Below are positions 25,580-37,282 of a stretch of 64,000 nt of DNA, piece by piece. Location of the stretch: the NCBI GenBank assembly GCA_023101885.1, contig JALPQD010000137.1, forward strand, positions 1,984,001 through 2,048,000, read 5' to 3'. A model generated the notes under the pieces. It worked only from the letters and a program-made list of their open reading frames with translations. It was not told where the DNA came from and did not search any database. This stretch comes from Typhlomys cinereus. Taxonomy: Eukaryota > Chordata > Mammalia > Rodentia > Platacanthomyidae. The position numbers and the translations under genes were made by a program. Each line of letters opens with the position of its first letter. Positions within the stretch are counted from its first letter, which is position 1.

Positions 25580-25655
25580 AGGCTATATACCTTGGGCAAG
25601 TTATTCTTAATGCCTCAGCTACTAATCTACAAAAGGAAGATAAATTTAAGTATAA
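25580..25655 (+). repeat. Possible MIR fragment, plus strand
   Basis: CCTTGGGCAAGTTATTCTTA then ATGCCTCAG and CTACAAAAGGAAGATAA match the MIR core. Confidence 0.5.
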
Positions 25656-25779
25656 ATAGTTTTCAGTTTTGTAGAATCAGAGGCAAGTAGGTGCTCTGTA
25701 GACTTAAAAAAGTGCAGGTATTTCATTTTTCTCCAAATCATCCTCCTCTCTCAACTGTATTCAGTGCCAGATTTAGAAC

Positions 25780-26345
25780 AAATACAAATGCTGATGGGGA
25801 GGTGGTGAATAAAGAAAGCTTATATATTGCCAATGAGGATGAAAACGAGTATAACCACTGTGGAAATCAGTGTGGAGACTCCTCAAAAACATAAAGTAGA
25901 ACTACCATATTTTCTAACTATACCATTTGAATAGACATCCAAAGGATTTTAAGTCAACATACCAAGGTGTCTGCCAACAGATTCATGGACTCAGAAAATG
26001 TGAGCTACATTATTTTGCATACACACATGATGGCATTTTATTCTGCCATGAAAGCAAATGAAATTTTGCCATTCGCTAGAAAAAAAAAATGATGGAATTA
26101 CAGATCATCATGTCAAGTAAAAGAAGCTGGACTCAAAAAGACAAATATCACATGCTTTCCATCATACATGGAATGTATATATGTATATATATGTATGTAT
26201 ATGAATGTATATATATGCACATGACATGAAAGTAGGAGGATTCTGTGGAGGACACGGGGCATAAAGAGAGAAAGAGGGAAGAACAATCTGGTTATTGGGA
26301 GAAACAAAAGCAAATCATGTTTTCTCTCATATATAGAACTTAGAA
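25780..26345 (+). mobile_element. Old L1 ORF2 3' end and 3' UTR fragment, plus strand
   Basis: Recognisable by the order of ancient L1 blocks: AACCACTGTGGAAATCAGTG, CCTCAAAAAC, AGAACTACCATAT, then CATCCAAAGGAT, TATTCTGCCATGAAAGCAAA, and AAAAAGACAAATATCACATG. The reading frame is lost. TA-rich and CA microsatellites follow. Confidence 0.8.
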
Positions 26346-26349
26346 TTAA

Positions 26350-26393
<44 letters not shown>

Positions 26394-26395
26394 GC
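26350..26395. repeat. (CA)n microsatellite with CpG-rich end
   Basis: About 20 CA units followed by GCACGCATGCATGCGCGCTC, an alternating purine-pyrimidine run prone to Z-DNA. Confidence 0.9.
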
Positions 26396-26424
26396 ATGCA
26401 TGCGCGCTCGCGCACCATGCACAC

Positions 26425-26545
26425 AATATAAATACAGAAGGGGAGCTACTTGGAAAGAGGAGGTGTGACACAGGAGGGTAATGAGAAGGTGAATATGAAT
26501 CAAGTATAATGAAAAATAGATATGAAATTGTTTTGTATAACAATA
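26425..26545 (+). repeat. Old L1 3' UTR-like segment, paralogous to 27190-27290
   Basis: Shares ACTTGGAAAGAGGAGGT, a GGAAGGTAATG-like block (here GGAGGGTAATG) and GAATATGAATCAA in the same order with the segment near 27200. It follows the old L1 fragment and the CA run at 26350-26390, so it is probably L1-derived 3' UTR. Confidence 0.55.
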
Positions 26546-26555
26546 AATAAGGATC

Positions 26556-26690
26556 CTAAAAATGAAGATAATAATGATATCCAGCTCTGAGGACTGATGT
26601 AGGCATTAGATAAGATAATGCATACAAATTGCTTGGAATACGAGCACAAACACAGTAAGCACTCGGCAAATATAGACTCCTGCCCTCATT
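26556..26690 (+). repeat. MIR SINE, plus strand
   Basis: GAAGATAATAATGATATCC, GGCATTAGATAAGATAATGC and ACACAGTAAGCACTCGGCAA follow the 3' half of MIR. Confidence 0.65.
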
Positions 26691-27189
26691 CTAGATGCCT
26701 GACCTTTGAATATAGAAGTCAGTTTCAAGAACTAAAAGTAACCTGAGTAGCTCCTCGGCAAAGCACCATTTTTTTTTTTAATGTTCTAAAGCACGGGTTT
26801 GAATCATGCCCTCTGAGAGAGAGTGAATCATTTAGCTAGTCAGAGGGCTGGCATCTGTCTCTCAACTCTGCATTGCTGTATCCTGCCCAGGTACTTTCTC
26901 ACTCATGGTATGACTAACTCTTTGTTTCTTCATGTAAACAACTCTGAAAAAGAAAAGCCGAATGCTAGCACCAGTAACAGTAATAAAGAAATGTTGAATG
27001 TAGAACCTAAAGGGAATAAAACAACCATGTGAAAGCGCCAAGAGCAGCTAGGACCTGCAGGATTATGAGGTTTTGAGGTATCACATCCCCTTTGCTTCAG
27101 AAGAGTTCCAAAGACAGGGAACGTGTCTCGTTTTGGTCATTTATACCCATTTGCTCTTTCTTCTCCTCCAAAGAAAAGCACACATCCAA

Positions 27190-27300
27190 TATAAAGGCAA
27201 AGGGGGAACAACTTGGAAAGAGGAGGTACAACAAAGGAAGGTAATGGTACAGCGAATATGAATCAAAATATGTATGAAAATGTCCTCACAAAACCTATTT
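27190..27300 (+). repeat. Second copy of the old L1 3' UTR-like segment
   Basis: ACTTGGAAAGAGGAGGT, AAGGAAGGTAATGG and GAATATGAATCAAA repeat the order seen at 26440-26510 with scattered differences. Family assignment is by association with the upstream L1 fragment only. Confidence 0.5.
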
Positions 27301-28084
27301 TTTGTATGCTAACTCAAAATAACAAAGAAAAGCACAGGACCCACAGCAGTGTACAGCTAATGGAAACTAGGGAAGAGGGAGATGAAAGGGAGCTGAGAGG
27401 AGGGAGATGAATACTGGAGGGGTCACCTTGCACCATGGGTGGCACACAGCATGCTGACTGGAGCAGAAGGAGCTGCATTGTACTGCTGTGCTGGCCTCTC
27501 CATTAGACCCCGCAGACGTCCCACCGTTGCCTGCGGAATGCAGCCTGCTGATGGTCAGCATCCGTAGGCTCCAATCCGTCTCACCTTCCAGATGGTTCAC
27601 CCTTGTTGATCCTCCTGAGCAGACAGATGCTAACTACTCCTCCCTGGCTGCCTCTCTCCTTTCCTTTTGAGTCCAAGGGAAGCGGTCAAATTCAGGGAGT
27701 ACAAATAGAAAATGACCAGTGAAGTTTGAATTTCAGATACACAGCATTTGTTAATTTAAGTAGGTACAATGCAGTATTTGAATCATACCGAGATCATTCA
27801 TTTCCTACCTGAATCTTAGCTCTAACAGTGCATGCTTGTATTTGTTTTTCTGGCAACTGTTGCCTACAGGCGCTGTCAGCTGCTAATCCTCAGTTTTTGC
27901 TATACTGTTAGGGTTTCCCTTTTCCCTGCCCACACCTTTCATATGTCTCTAAGTCATCTACAAATTGTCCAGATTGGAGTGTACCATCTGTTTTCCCTCA
28001 GGATTCTAATACATTCATCACACCTCTTAGTTAGTCCCTGTCATTTTTATTTCCTCTCAAGTGCCTCTCATATGTTATTTTGTT
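27301..28084. other. Unassigned non-coding DNA
   Basis: A 98-codon plus-strand frame (27832-28128) runs into the inverted ID element and is not convincing as a gene. Confidence 0.5.
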
Positions 28085-28270
28085 TTCTTCATTTTCAAAG
28101 ATTGAACTCAGAGCCTTACACATTCTAGGTAAGTATTCTACCACTTGAAGTACATACTGACCCTTGGCTTTTTGAAACAGTATCTTGTTATATAGCCCAG
28201 GCTGATCTTGAACTCACAATCAACTTCCTATGTGCTGGGATTAAAGAGCTGAGCCACCATATCCAGATAT
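28085..28270 (-). mobile_element. B1-ID dimeric SINE, minus strand
   Basis: On the plus strand, 28165-28265 is an inverted B1 (AGCCCAGGCTGATCTTGAAC, then GTGCTGGGATTAAAG). The adjacent 28085-28155 is an inverted ID-like tRNA part (GATTGAACTCAGAGCC, then GGTAAGTATTCTACCACTTG). In the minus direction the order is B1 then ID, as in the known B1-dID dimers of rodents. Confidence 0.7.
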
Positions 28271-29793
28271 GTATATAGCTTCTTTCAGGTTTGCTGAAGG
28301 TACAGTGACAAAAGATTCAATAAGATCCTTATTCTTCAGAAAACAGATGGTGCAGAGGTGGTAAAACTGACCTCTTGGCATGAGACCTTAAGTACTCAAC
28401 ACAGGTCATTGTGCCAAGGGATCTTATCTTGGGCTTCTCTAAAAGCAGAGCTTGATACAATGGCCTGCTTATCGATAATTTGTTTCTGAATATGACCTCA
28501 ATAGCAGGACTTCGGGTCGGAGGGTGGAAAAGGGAAGATTACAAAACCAACATGAACAAGTACTGCTGGCATACCTGCATTGGTATTTGCTCCTACAAAT
28601 ACCTTCTGAGATCCTTGCAAATATGACTCAAGCATCTATCTATAAGATCAAAGTGTGTGGCAAGGAGGATGCATTAAGGTCTTCTGCCTTGGGATTATCA
28701 GGAATGGTCTCAGTACTTCTTGCATTTTTAGGTTATATATTCAAGAATGTATGATCTGTTCTTGCATTTCTATGACTTACATTAGAGAAAATTCAAGGTT
28801 CTTAAAACAGGACTGAAATAAGATAATGTCCAGGAGCAACTGCCTACAGATGGACAAAACCCTGTCAGAATTACTTTGATATGAAGGGAATTGACTGAGT
28901 GATCAGCATGTCTTCCCTGACCAATGGAGAACCAGTCTACATCTGTATGTAGCTGAACCCAACCTTTACCTACAACATTGCCAAAACATTCATGAAGAAA
29001 TTTAGCAGCTAATGCTATTGAAAAATCTTCTTTCCCATGATGAGATCTATGGAGGAGTTTCCATGGTGAGCAGTTACAAGAAGTTGGACATATTTTCAAG
29101 CACAGGGCTTGAAGATGAATTCTTAAGTAGAGAGTATTCCTAAGTATTGAGAGACACCAAGTCAGCCCTACCTTAAACATTGGTTTGTATATTCTGTATG
29201 GTTATAATGAGCCATGCTAGAGTCAGTTCCGAGGAAACTCATTTGAGATGCACAGGGAAAGTTCCTGAACTTTTTGAGTCAACTTTAGCTAAAAGGCATT
29301 TATTTACTCTAGTCTTGGCAAAGAGAATTAATAAAAATCATGAAAGAGTTCTTGAATCAATCTAAGGTATCCTTCTCATTTATCCTTGAATCCAACTTAT
29401 ATTTCTGTGTCTAATGTGAGGGAAAATCACCACCAAGTCAAAAGATATAATGGTTAGGGTTGGTAAAATTATTAGCATTACAAAGAAAACATGATTTATT
29501 CATAAATCACACAGTACACAAACTTGTCCAACATCTTGCAATGTAGAACACATTCTTGTCTGATTTGCTTTGAAGCTTGAAATTGAAGGAGTAACAGCAG
29601 ATAACCATCATATCCTGACTTAAAATAACTTCTCACACTCCACATTGTAAGATGTGTGTTAGTTCAGGCTACTAGCACCATGGCGATAATTCGGCTCTTC
29701 ACCTTGTTGTAAATCAAGAGACCTGAAGAAGACTATTAATAATGCTATTTTCCAATTTAAATATACTGGTATGAAAAGCAAACACAATAATGT
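28271..29793. other. Unassigned non-coding DNA
   Basis: A 132-codon minus-strand frame at 29180-28782 shows no motif I recognise and no splice or start context that would support it. Confidence 0.5.
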
Positions 29794-29807
29794 AAAATTG
29801 TTAAAGT

Positions 29808-29933
29808 GGGAGGGGGGAAAGGAAGGGGTAAAGGGAGGAGAGAGCAAGGGGATCCAAGGAGGGGTGGAGAGAGGCAGGAGAATGGGGTACCTATCAAGTT
29901 TGTATGAGTAGAAAAAATAAATAAATAAAAGAA
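29808..29933 (+). mobile_element. 5'-truncated L1 3' end (L1 copy D), plus strand
   Basis: About 125 bp: a G-rich polypurine tract followed by the L1 end block GTACCTATCAAGTTTGTATG and an (AAAT)n-type tail. TSD aaaattgttaaagt (29794-29807) and aaaattattaaagt (29934-29947), one mismatch. Confidence 0.9.
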
Positions 29934-29947
29934 AAAATTATTAAAGT

Positions 29948-31156
29948 AGCTTATTAGCATTTCAAACTTCATCTTTCACATATATAAAATCCTTAAAGTA
30001 CTTACAATTATACACTTGATGAAAAAGGGAGATATAAAGATCTGGAACTTAAAAATATGAAGTGATCATTAGTTTTCACTTCTTTTTATATTCTTCCAGC
30101 ATTGAGAGAAACAGGACCTCAAAAGATTTGAAAAAGAATGTTATAGAATACACGAGTTTTTGATCTGCTGGTAGGAATAGGCTCAAATCATAACCATTGT
30201 AAGAATTTTACTTCAATTGTAATAGTTAAATGCTAATATTCATCTGCAGGACCAGAGAGATGGTTCAGCACTTAAAACACTTGTCACACAAGCAAAAGGA
30301 CAAGAGTTTAGGTCTCCAGATCCAATGTAAAATGCCAGTAGGGTGTGGCAGCCCACCTGTAGAGTGTGACTCAAAATACATAATTTTGAAAGATGTGAGG
30401 CATGAGACTTCCTCAATATGATCTCAGGTCACATATAGCCTACTAAATCATGAAGCTAAAATACTCAGATCATTTGGTTTCTTTGTGACCTGTGCCACTA
30501 TGTTCCTAGCTAAACCTAAAATTATATATAAAGAAAATGATAGAGAGATTTATCAATTGAATTCTTTGTGGTGAAAGGGAACCAAAAGGAGTGATTTGTG
30601 GGTGATTTACTATTGGACAAAATTGGAGCTGCAGTAAAATATGTTTTGACTCATTAATAAGTGATTTAACTTGACAAGTGCTGAAAAGAATCTGAGAGAT
30701 TAATAGTATCCTGGATTGTGGTCAGTGAGACAGGGCGTTGAGCTGAGAAGTAAAACTTGGCTTCTTTGTTCAAGTGTCTAACTCTCAGGGATCCAGTGAG
30801 TCATCAATGTAAGAATAAAGGCTGGGGCAGGGTCTGCCCTTCCTGCTTCATGGTGACCAAAGAAGACATCAAAGTCTGAAGGATCAAGAAAGGACAAGTA
30901 AACAGAGAGTCCTGTGATTTCCAGCTTCAGCTATGTATAAAAAACTTGCAAACTGCCATTGTTGCTTTTATGAGAAGAAAGTATGAGATAAATGGAAAAG
31001 CAGCCTTTTCTTGGATTTTACTAACAGAAAGTATAAGACAAACTGCCATTCCAAAACTTAAAGAAAGGGAACATCCAAGAGGCAAAGTCCACATCTGCTT
31101 TTTTTTCTGTTCCTGGAACAGAAACTGAGGAAACCATAAATAGGTAAGAACATTTT
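29948..31156. other. Unassigned DNA with one B2-related insert
   Basis: Apart from the SINE at 30248-30420, no gene or repeat recognised. Confidence 0.5.
30248..30420 (+). mobile_element. B2-related SINE, plus strand
   Basis: Begins AGGACCAGAGAGATGGTTCA, then CACTTGTCACACAAGCAAAA and a weak B-box-like region (GAGTTTAGGTCTCC). The body contains GTAGGGTGTGGCAGCC. Diverged; end uncertain. Confidence 0.6.
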
Positions 31157-31285
31157 GGGGCTGGAGAGAAGGCAGTTATTAACATACTGACTACACAAAC
31201 ATAAGAACCCAAGTTTGGATCCCTAAACCATATGCTATATATAGGCACACACCACCACCCACAACAACAACAGCCATAGCAAATC
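31157..31285 (+). mobile_element. B2-related SINE, plus strand, CAC-rich tail
   Basis: GGGGCTGGAGAGAAGGCAG head, AAGTTTGGATCCC B-box-like region, then CACACACCACCACCC and ACAACAACAACA. Short and diverged. Confidence 0.6.
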
Positions 31286-34200
31286 ATCATTTTGAGGGAT
31301 TGCAGACTTGGTGTAGGAAAAATATGAAAGTTAGAAGCATCTAGAAACTAATAGCCCTTGAAAGGGCACCCACACTTTCATGGACTGTCAAGTCCTCATA
31401 GGAGTGATATGGGAAAGATACCCCTGATCTGAGGCAGAGAAGATACTGTGATGAAACATATACCAGAGCCTTCTCCCTCAATGGGATATGACATTTCCAG
31501 TGTCATCCCAATCTTCCCATCCTCAACCCCTCTGATTCTTCTTACCTATATTAAACAAGACTCTATAAAATATTATAATAAGGGGCAGAATTATAATTTC
31601 AAGAGGTGAAATGAGAGATTTATCAACAGGTTAAAAATATGATCATCTTCAGATTGGAGTGCTCAGAAGTTCCCTTAGAACAAGGGAAGTAACAATGTGG
31701 ACCATATCCAAAGTAGAAAGAAGCCCTGGGGTTTCCTCGGAAAATCACTGGTTCAAGTCCTCAACCAAGGCTAGAAAATCTAGGGTCTATATTGGGGATC
31801 AAAGTATGAAAATATCAAAAGTTCACTGTAGTCATGTATGAAACTCTGAAAGAATAAACAGCAAATGAATCTGGAGTCCAATGTCTGCAAGTGATTACAA
31901 TAGCAAAATGCATACCCACTTAGAAAATGGGCATATACACACGTGCCAGCTTTCCCTTTCTGCCTATTAGAGGAGGCCACTACTCTTGAGGCAGGTCGTT
32001 CCCCTTCAGCTCACTGACGAATGTGCCAATCAACTTTCAAAATACCCTCAAAGATGTACCAGATGTCCCTCAATTCAGTCACATTCACAACCAATATTAA
32101 TCATCACACTACCTTGCCAACAGTGGAAATCGTTAGTCAGTAAGCATAGAAAAGGAAAGAATACAAATATTGTATATTATACCTTGCTGAACAGAAAAAT
32201 AAGAATGAATGCCTAAGGAGTGGGAGTTCTTGGGAAGTTGATTCCTAAGGCTTATATAAACTGCCATCGAATGCCAAGATTCCTTTTGAGCTAGACACAC
32301 AGGGAGATTCTAGGGTCTTTGTAATAACCAATATCAATGATCTAGCTATGCAGACCTGGGAATTGCTTAAGGAGTTGATCCATCATGGGACCATTTCTAT
32401 TAATTCTTATACAGTGATGTTTTCATGGAAAACTCATAATTGTCCCAGTTGACCCAGGAATGGGGGTCTGGGAAATACTATAAAGAATTCTTACATTTGT
32501 TTCCATTGGAACTCCTTAAACACTGAGTGGGTCTCTGTCCAGAAAACAATACAACACAGAATCAAAAGTGCCATGTGAACTGTACAATGCTGAAGAGCAG
32601 TCAAGTAAACTCCCCAACAAAGCTTCAGAGTACCCTACACAGGACACCAAGGAAGAATGTCAGCGGCCGTGAAGACAACACTCTGCTGCAGCCTGGAGCA
32701 TCCTGAGGACTCTTTTCAGACACTTCTACCTAGGTGAAGCTGAAATCCTTGACATATGTCCCAGAAATAATTTCAGGACAAGTCAGAATGAAGCAAAGTT
32801 GGAGTTGTTTAAAAGTTTTAATGTAGATTTAGGCACAGTCAGGAGGACATGGGTGAGGAGATGTGTAAGAGAAAGATATACATCCTAGAGCAGGCACAGA
32901 CTCGAGAGAGAGTTGTCCCTTTCCAGGCATGGCATTTCTAGAATAGCACAACTCCTTAAAACTCCAGTAAATTTTTAATGGAATCAGTTCTGGGAAAGCT
33001 CCATTAGCTTGGAACCAATGCCAGAAATCCTGGCCAGTCACGATTTGTAAATCTGAATCCTGACTTTCAAGTTTCTGTCTCTTAGCAACAAGCCTTGGTT
33101 CTCTGCCCATGCTTCTAATCTTTGTTTAATGTGTCAGTCTTAGTCACTGTTTTAGGACTGTATGAGATAATAGATGGAGGTGGCAGGGCAGAGCTAATCT
33201 GTTGCTGGCCTGCTAGTAGTATCTTATCGGATGAGGTCTTTGTGCAGTGGTAATTATTAGCTTGATTTAGCAAAGTGCCACCGAGAAGGAAGTATTTGGG
33301 AAGCAGTCTCATATTATCTGAACTTTCTCTGATTCTCACACAAACTTTTGTCTTTCTTTATACTAAATTGAAAACGAGACAGATATTTTGACATTCACAA
33401 CTCCATAAATGTGTAATTATCCTATCTGCAGTAGTCTACATTTTATATGTGCTATTCTTTCTCTACCTTCAAACTTCTAACCTTCTCTTTCTTTCAGGGT
33501 AGTAGTAGACTGCAAAAAGAGGCACTGCTTTGATATTTGATATTCTGATATTTCTTTTGCAAACATTCCATGACTCCAGAATCATAAAGCTTATAGTACA
33601 AAACACCCAAAATGGTAATGATCCAGTTTCTGTACTAAAACCTACCAAAGATTTGGTACTTTGCATGTTGATCGAACCCTGTGTGCATCCACATAACACA
33701 TATAGCATAAATGAGGTTAACCAAGAAAGCAGAACTAGCACATGTGTCACAGGTGGGATCTCAAGCCGACTCAGGAAAATGATGTTGGCTCTCATGTCTC
33801 TATCTCACAGCTGTACTTCCCTCCACATGCTGTTCTTATGCTCCTGTGGCAGATGGCCTCATGCTGTGTGGTGCGGAGAGGGGGCCCTTGGCACACCAAA
33901 ACTCAAGGCATCCAGGTGCAAATATCTAGCAGCATGAGAAACATTCACCTCCAACTTCCAGTTATTGTCCTCTGACTGTAGCTGATCATATGCTCAACTC
34001 ATGGATTCCTCCCTAGATCGAGGGGAATGGATCAACAAAGTAGCAAGCCTGAGTCATCCTTTCCTAGACAGCACCACCACTGTCACCAGCACATGGAGGA
34101 GATGGAGCCATCTCCCAGTGGAGAGTGGGTGCTGTGAGAGTCAGCACGGAGGAGAAACAAGAAGAGCGACACCAATTCCTCCATCCCAACTCCTTCAGGT

Positions 34201-36196
34201 GTTCTTAATATGACATATGCTGCCTTGACTAAGAACCTAAGGCTTGGGCTATAGAGTATAACAGGGAAGGAGAGAGGGAGAGAAAGAGGGAAAATGAAGG
34301 AGGGGTTGTAATGCTGTCCCATCTTAAGGCTAAACTATGGCTACTAGATCCCTGATTTAAAATAAACTTCTCTGTCTCAAAAAGAAATGAAAAAGGAAGC
34401 AAAGAGGGTAAGAGGGAAAGAGAGAAAGAGAGAGATAGAGAAATGGTGTTTCTCATGAAAGTGTTTAATGTAGGTATTTATACATTAATTCTATAAAAAA
34501 AAAACCTTTAACTAACAAACCATGAGAGAATATAGACCATCTTTGCATCACAGTCTCTTGCCTGTCTTAGATGTGGCCTTCTTTCCCAATATTAGGATTA
34601 TAGGTGGCTGTTGGCCGACCAGCTTTGACATGTGTGTGATCCTAACTCCAATCCTTATACTTCATCTAATGAGCTATTTTCCCCAGCCCCACATGTTTTA
34701 TAATTAATGTAATCTTTTTTTCTGCAAATAAAAATCTTACAAGAAATTCTCATGTGTAAAATGATGTCATTCATTCTGCAAATCCCAAAATAAAGACAAA
34801 GGGCAGGAATCAAGCAAGTTCCTTCACAACTGCGCCTGTCAAAGCTCAAATGGAACTTCTTACTTCCTGCACTAGGTGTAAGGAACTGAAGAGGCTGGGA
34901 AATGATGTGATTTGATGACCTATCTAGGATGACCTCAGGAGGTCCCTGAGGTCAAAAGGTAAAACATTCATATGGCATCTCAGAGCTTCACCAACAAAAC
35001 GTTTAATTGAACATTTTGCTTTTCTCTTACTCTAAAACGAAAAGAACTATAAGAAGTTGTCTACCTGCCCACTTTCAGAAAACATATTCTTCCTACATCT
35101 GCCTTCAAAATTCTTTGCTTTAAATAAGAGAACATTTTGTTTCCTCCCTTTTTGAGGGGGAGGGAGTACACTCTTCTACTGTGATTTTGTTTCTGGGAGG
35201 AAATCCATGTAGGAGGATGAGAGAAGATTTAAGCTGGCAAAGTGAGGAAAACAAATAACTGTCCCTGTAGGCAGCAGAAGCCTTGGGGTGGAGGAGCAGA
35301 AGATACAAAGTGTAACTGTTATAAAATTACCAGGAAAGAAAGCCTGGAAGTTGAGGCCCAAGGAAAGAAGAAAACACCCCTTGCTGAGGATACCACAAGG
35401 ATGAGGAGAAAGTAAAAGAAAGCAGTGCACTGTTACAGAAAGGGAAACATTGATGACTGGAAAAATATTCATATATTAAAGAAGGGCCATAGAAGTGCAC
35501 ATTTTTCATAAACATTTTTTTATTTTTCTACCATCAAGCTTACAGGATTCAGTTCCTGGGCAAGCTAGAGCTCAATCTATGAAATGAAATACAAGATCAT
35601 TTAAGGCATGCTGAGTACCTACCACGTGTCAGACACTAATATGCACTGGAGTAAAGACTGAGAATTATAGCCTCACCTTCCCAGAAATCTCTGGAAGAAA
35701 CTAAAACCAAGCAAATATAATATTAATTCATTCATTTTGTGTGTTCGGTACTTACCCAGAGACAAGCACTGGACTGAACAAATGGAACTATGAGCAATAA
35801 CCGAAGCATTTCCTCAGCTCCTGGCAAATGCGGTATGCAAGGAATGCAGCCAAACACATAACCACACAAACAATTGTAGAATTGCCTGTTACAGGTTATG
35901 AAGATGGGTCCCAGGACGCTTTGATAGCCTAAACTTTGGAATTTGATCTAGACACAGAACCAAGGGAGGTCTTCTCAGCTATAAGAAGTCTAAGAATTAA
36001 TTGGGCAAATAGAAGAATAAAGATCTTCCAGGCACCTCTGTAGAAGAGGAATCTAGGTGTAAGACCAATGAAGTGGGATAAGACTTAGGTAAGAAGTCTG
36101 AGCACATGAAGGCTTCTCATTATCTCAAGAGAATTGGGATGGCATAGAGAATTTATGATATTTCTATGTAATAAACACTGTGGACATAGGAGAATA
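31286..36196. other. Unassigned non-coding DNA before L1 copy B
   Basis: About 4.9 kb. Open frames at 33530-33937 (135 codons) and 33110-32829 (93 codons, minus) have no recognised domain. A GA-rich patch is at 34260-34440. A possible ancient repeat at 35590 is listed separately. Part of 32730-33350 or 33830-34400 could be an old LTR or L1 UTR, but I cannot support a family. Confidence 0.4.
35590..35790. repeat. Possible L2/MIR-class fragment
   Basis: GCTGAGTACCTACCACGTGT then CAGACACTAATATGCACTGG resembles the GAGCACCTACTATGTGCCAG block of ancient LINE/SINE elements. A second similar block (ACTTACCCAGAGACAAGCAC) is at 35750. Confidence 0.4.
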
Positions 36197-36215
36197 TAAT
36201 TAATTCTTTTTTTTT

Positions 36216-36244
36216 CAAGTGAAATACATGAGAAATTTATTTTC
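36216..36244 (-). other. Apparent 3'-transduced flank of L1 copy B
   Basis: On the minus strand these 29 nt lie between the L1 A-tail and a second A-tail directly before the TSD. They contain AATAAA about 20 nt upstream of the second A-tail, the normal spacing for polyadenylation. This is the structure expected when the source L1 was transcribed past its own weak signal into flanking DNA. The segment is therefore probably a tag of the progenitor locus. Confidence 0.75.
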
Positions 36245-37282
36245 TTTTTTTTTAACATTTTTTATTATTATTTCCGCTCATACAAACTTAATAGGTAGAC
36301 CAGTTCCCTTCCTCCCTCCTCCTCCCCCTGAACCCCCTGCTCCTCCTCCCTCCCTCCCCATCTCCCAGTGCCTCCCCCCCAATTCCCAGAGAGTCCTAAA
36401 TTTATTGTGTATGCCTAACTCTCCTCTTGATCCTCCTTTCCAATGACATAAAAGGACTCAGTGGCATTTCCCTGAACCCTTTTTCATGTTCCCCTTAAGC
36501 ATAGGAACACTTCTGTGGCCATCAATCCCTTGCCTCCAAGGATCTTGGTGCCTTTAGCCGATGTTAGACTTTGTGAGGTCAATAGTGTGACGGAAATGGC
36601 GCAGGGCATGCAAAGTCCTATTATGATTGCTTCAGCCCTATCTAGTGTGGAGACCCTTCAAATCATTGCTCCCCCCATCCTTTTGCTCTTACAATCTTAC
36701 CGCCCCCTCTTCCGCAGATGTCCCTGAGTTTCAGGATGGGGGGGAGATTGGGCTGGCTTAGTTCTATGTGGATGATATAGAGTCTCTGAAGTTCTGGATT
36801 GTGGTTTGTTGATTTTTCTTTTGCAGTTTTGCTGCTCCTGCAATGCCCTTCACTCCATCCTGATGGGCACTGTATGTCACCCCCTGGTCAGAGACAAAAA
36901 ACTGTTAAACTGGAGTCTTGTTATAATAGCACATTCAAGGGTAGATGTAATAAAAGCAGGAAACCTCGGTGAGGGAGAGATCAGTCACCCATTTGCAAAA
37001 TGATCTCTTTTCATCTGCCAGACTATATGCCCTCCCCTTCTGGTGAGATCATACACCCTCAGTTGTACATGATCAGGAACGAACGTCTGTGAACTTAACC
37101 AGGTGTCACATTACTTACTTGCATTCCTTGGAGGTCAATTTTCTCTGCTGTAACATGGTCCCCTCTCTCCTTGTGCCTGGTGTGGCCCTCCAACCCCATC
37201 CCTCCTGTTCACAATCCTTGCAATTACCGTATTACATAGGTTTACCCTTGAGTGTCTCAATGTGGGCTGGGTGAGCTTGGTA

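Noticed and set aside
28782..29180. 132-codon minus-strand frame
   Set aside because: No motif or family resemblance; length is within chance for this amount of AT-moderate DNA.
33530..33937. 135-codon plus-strand frame
   Set aside because: No domain recognised and the composition resembles its surroundings; not supported as a gene.
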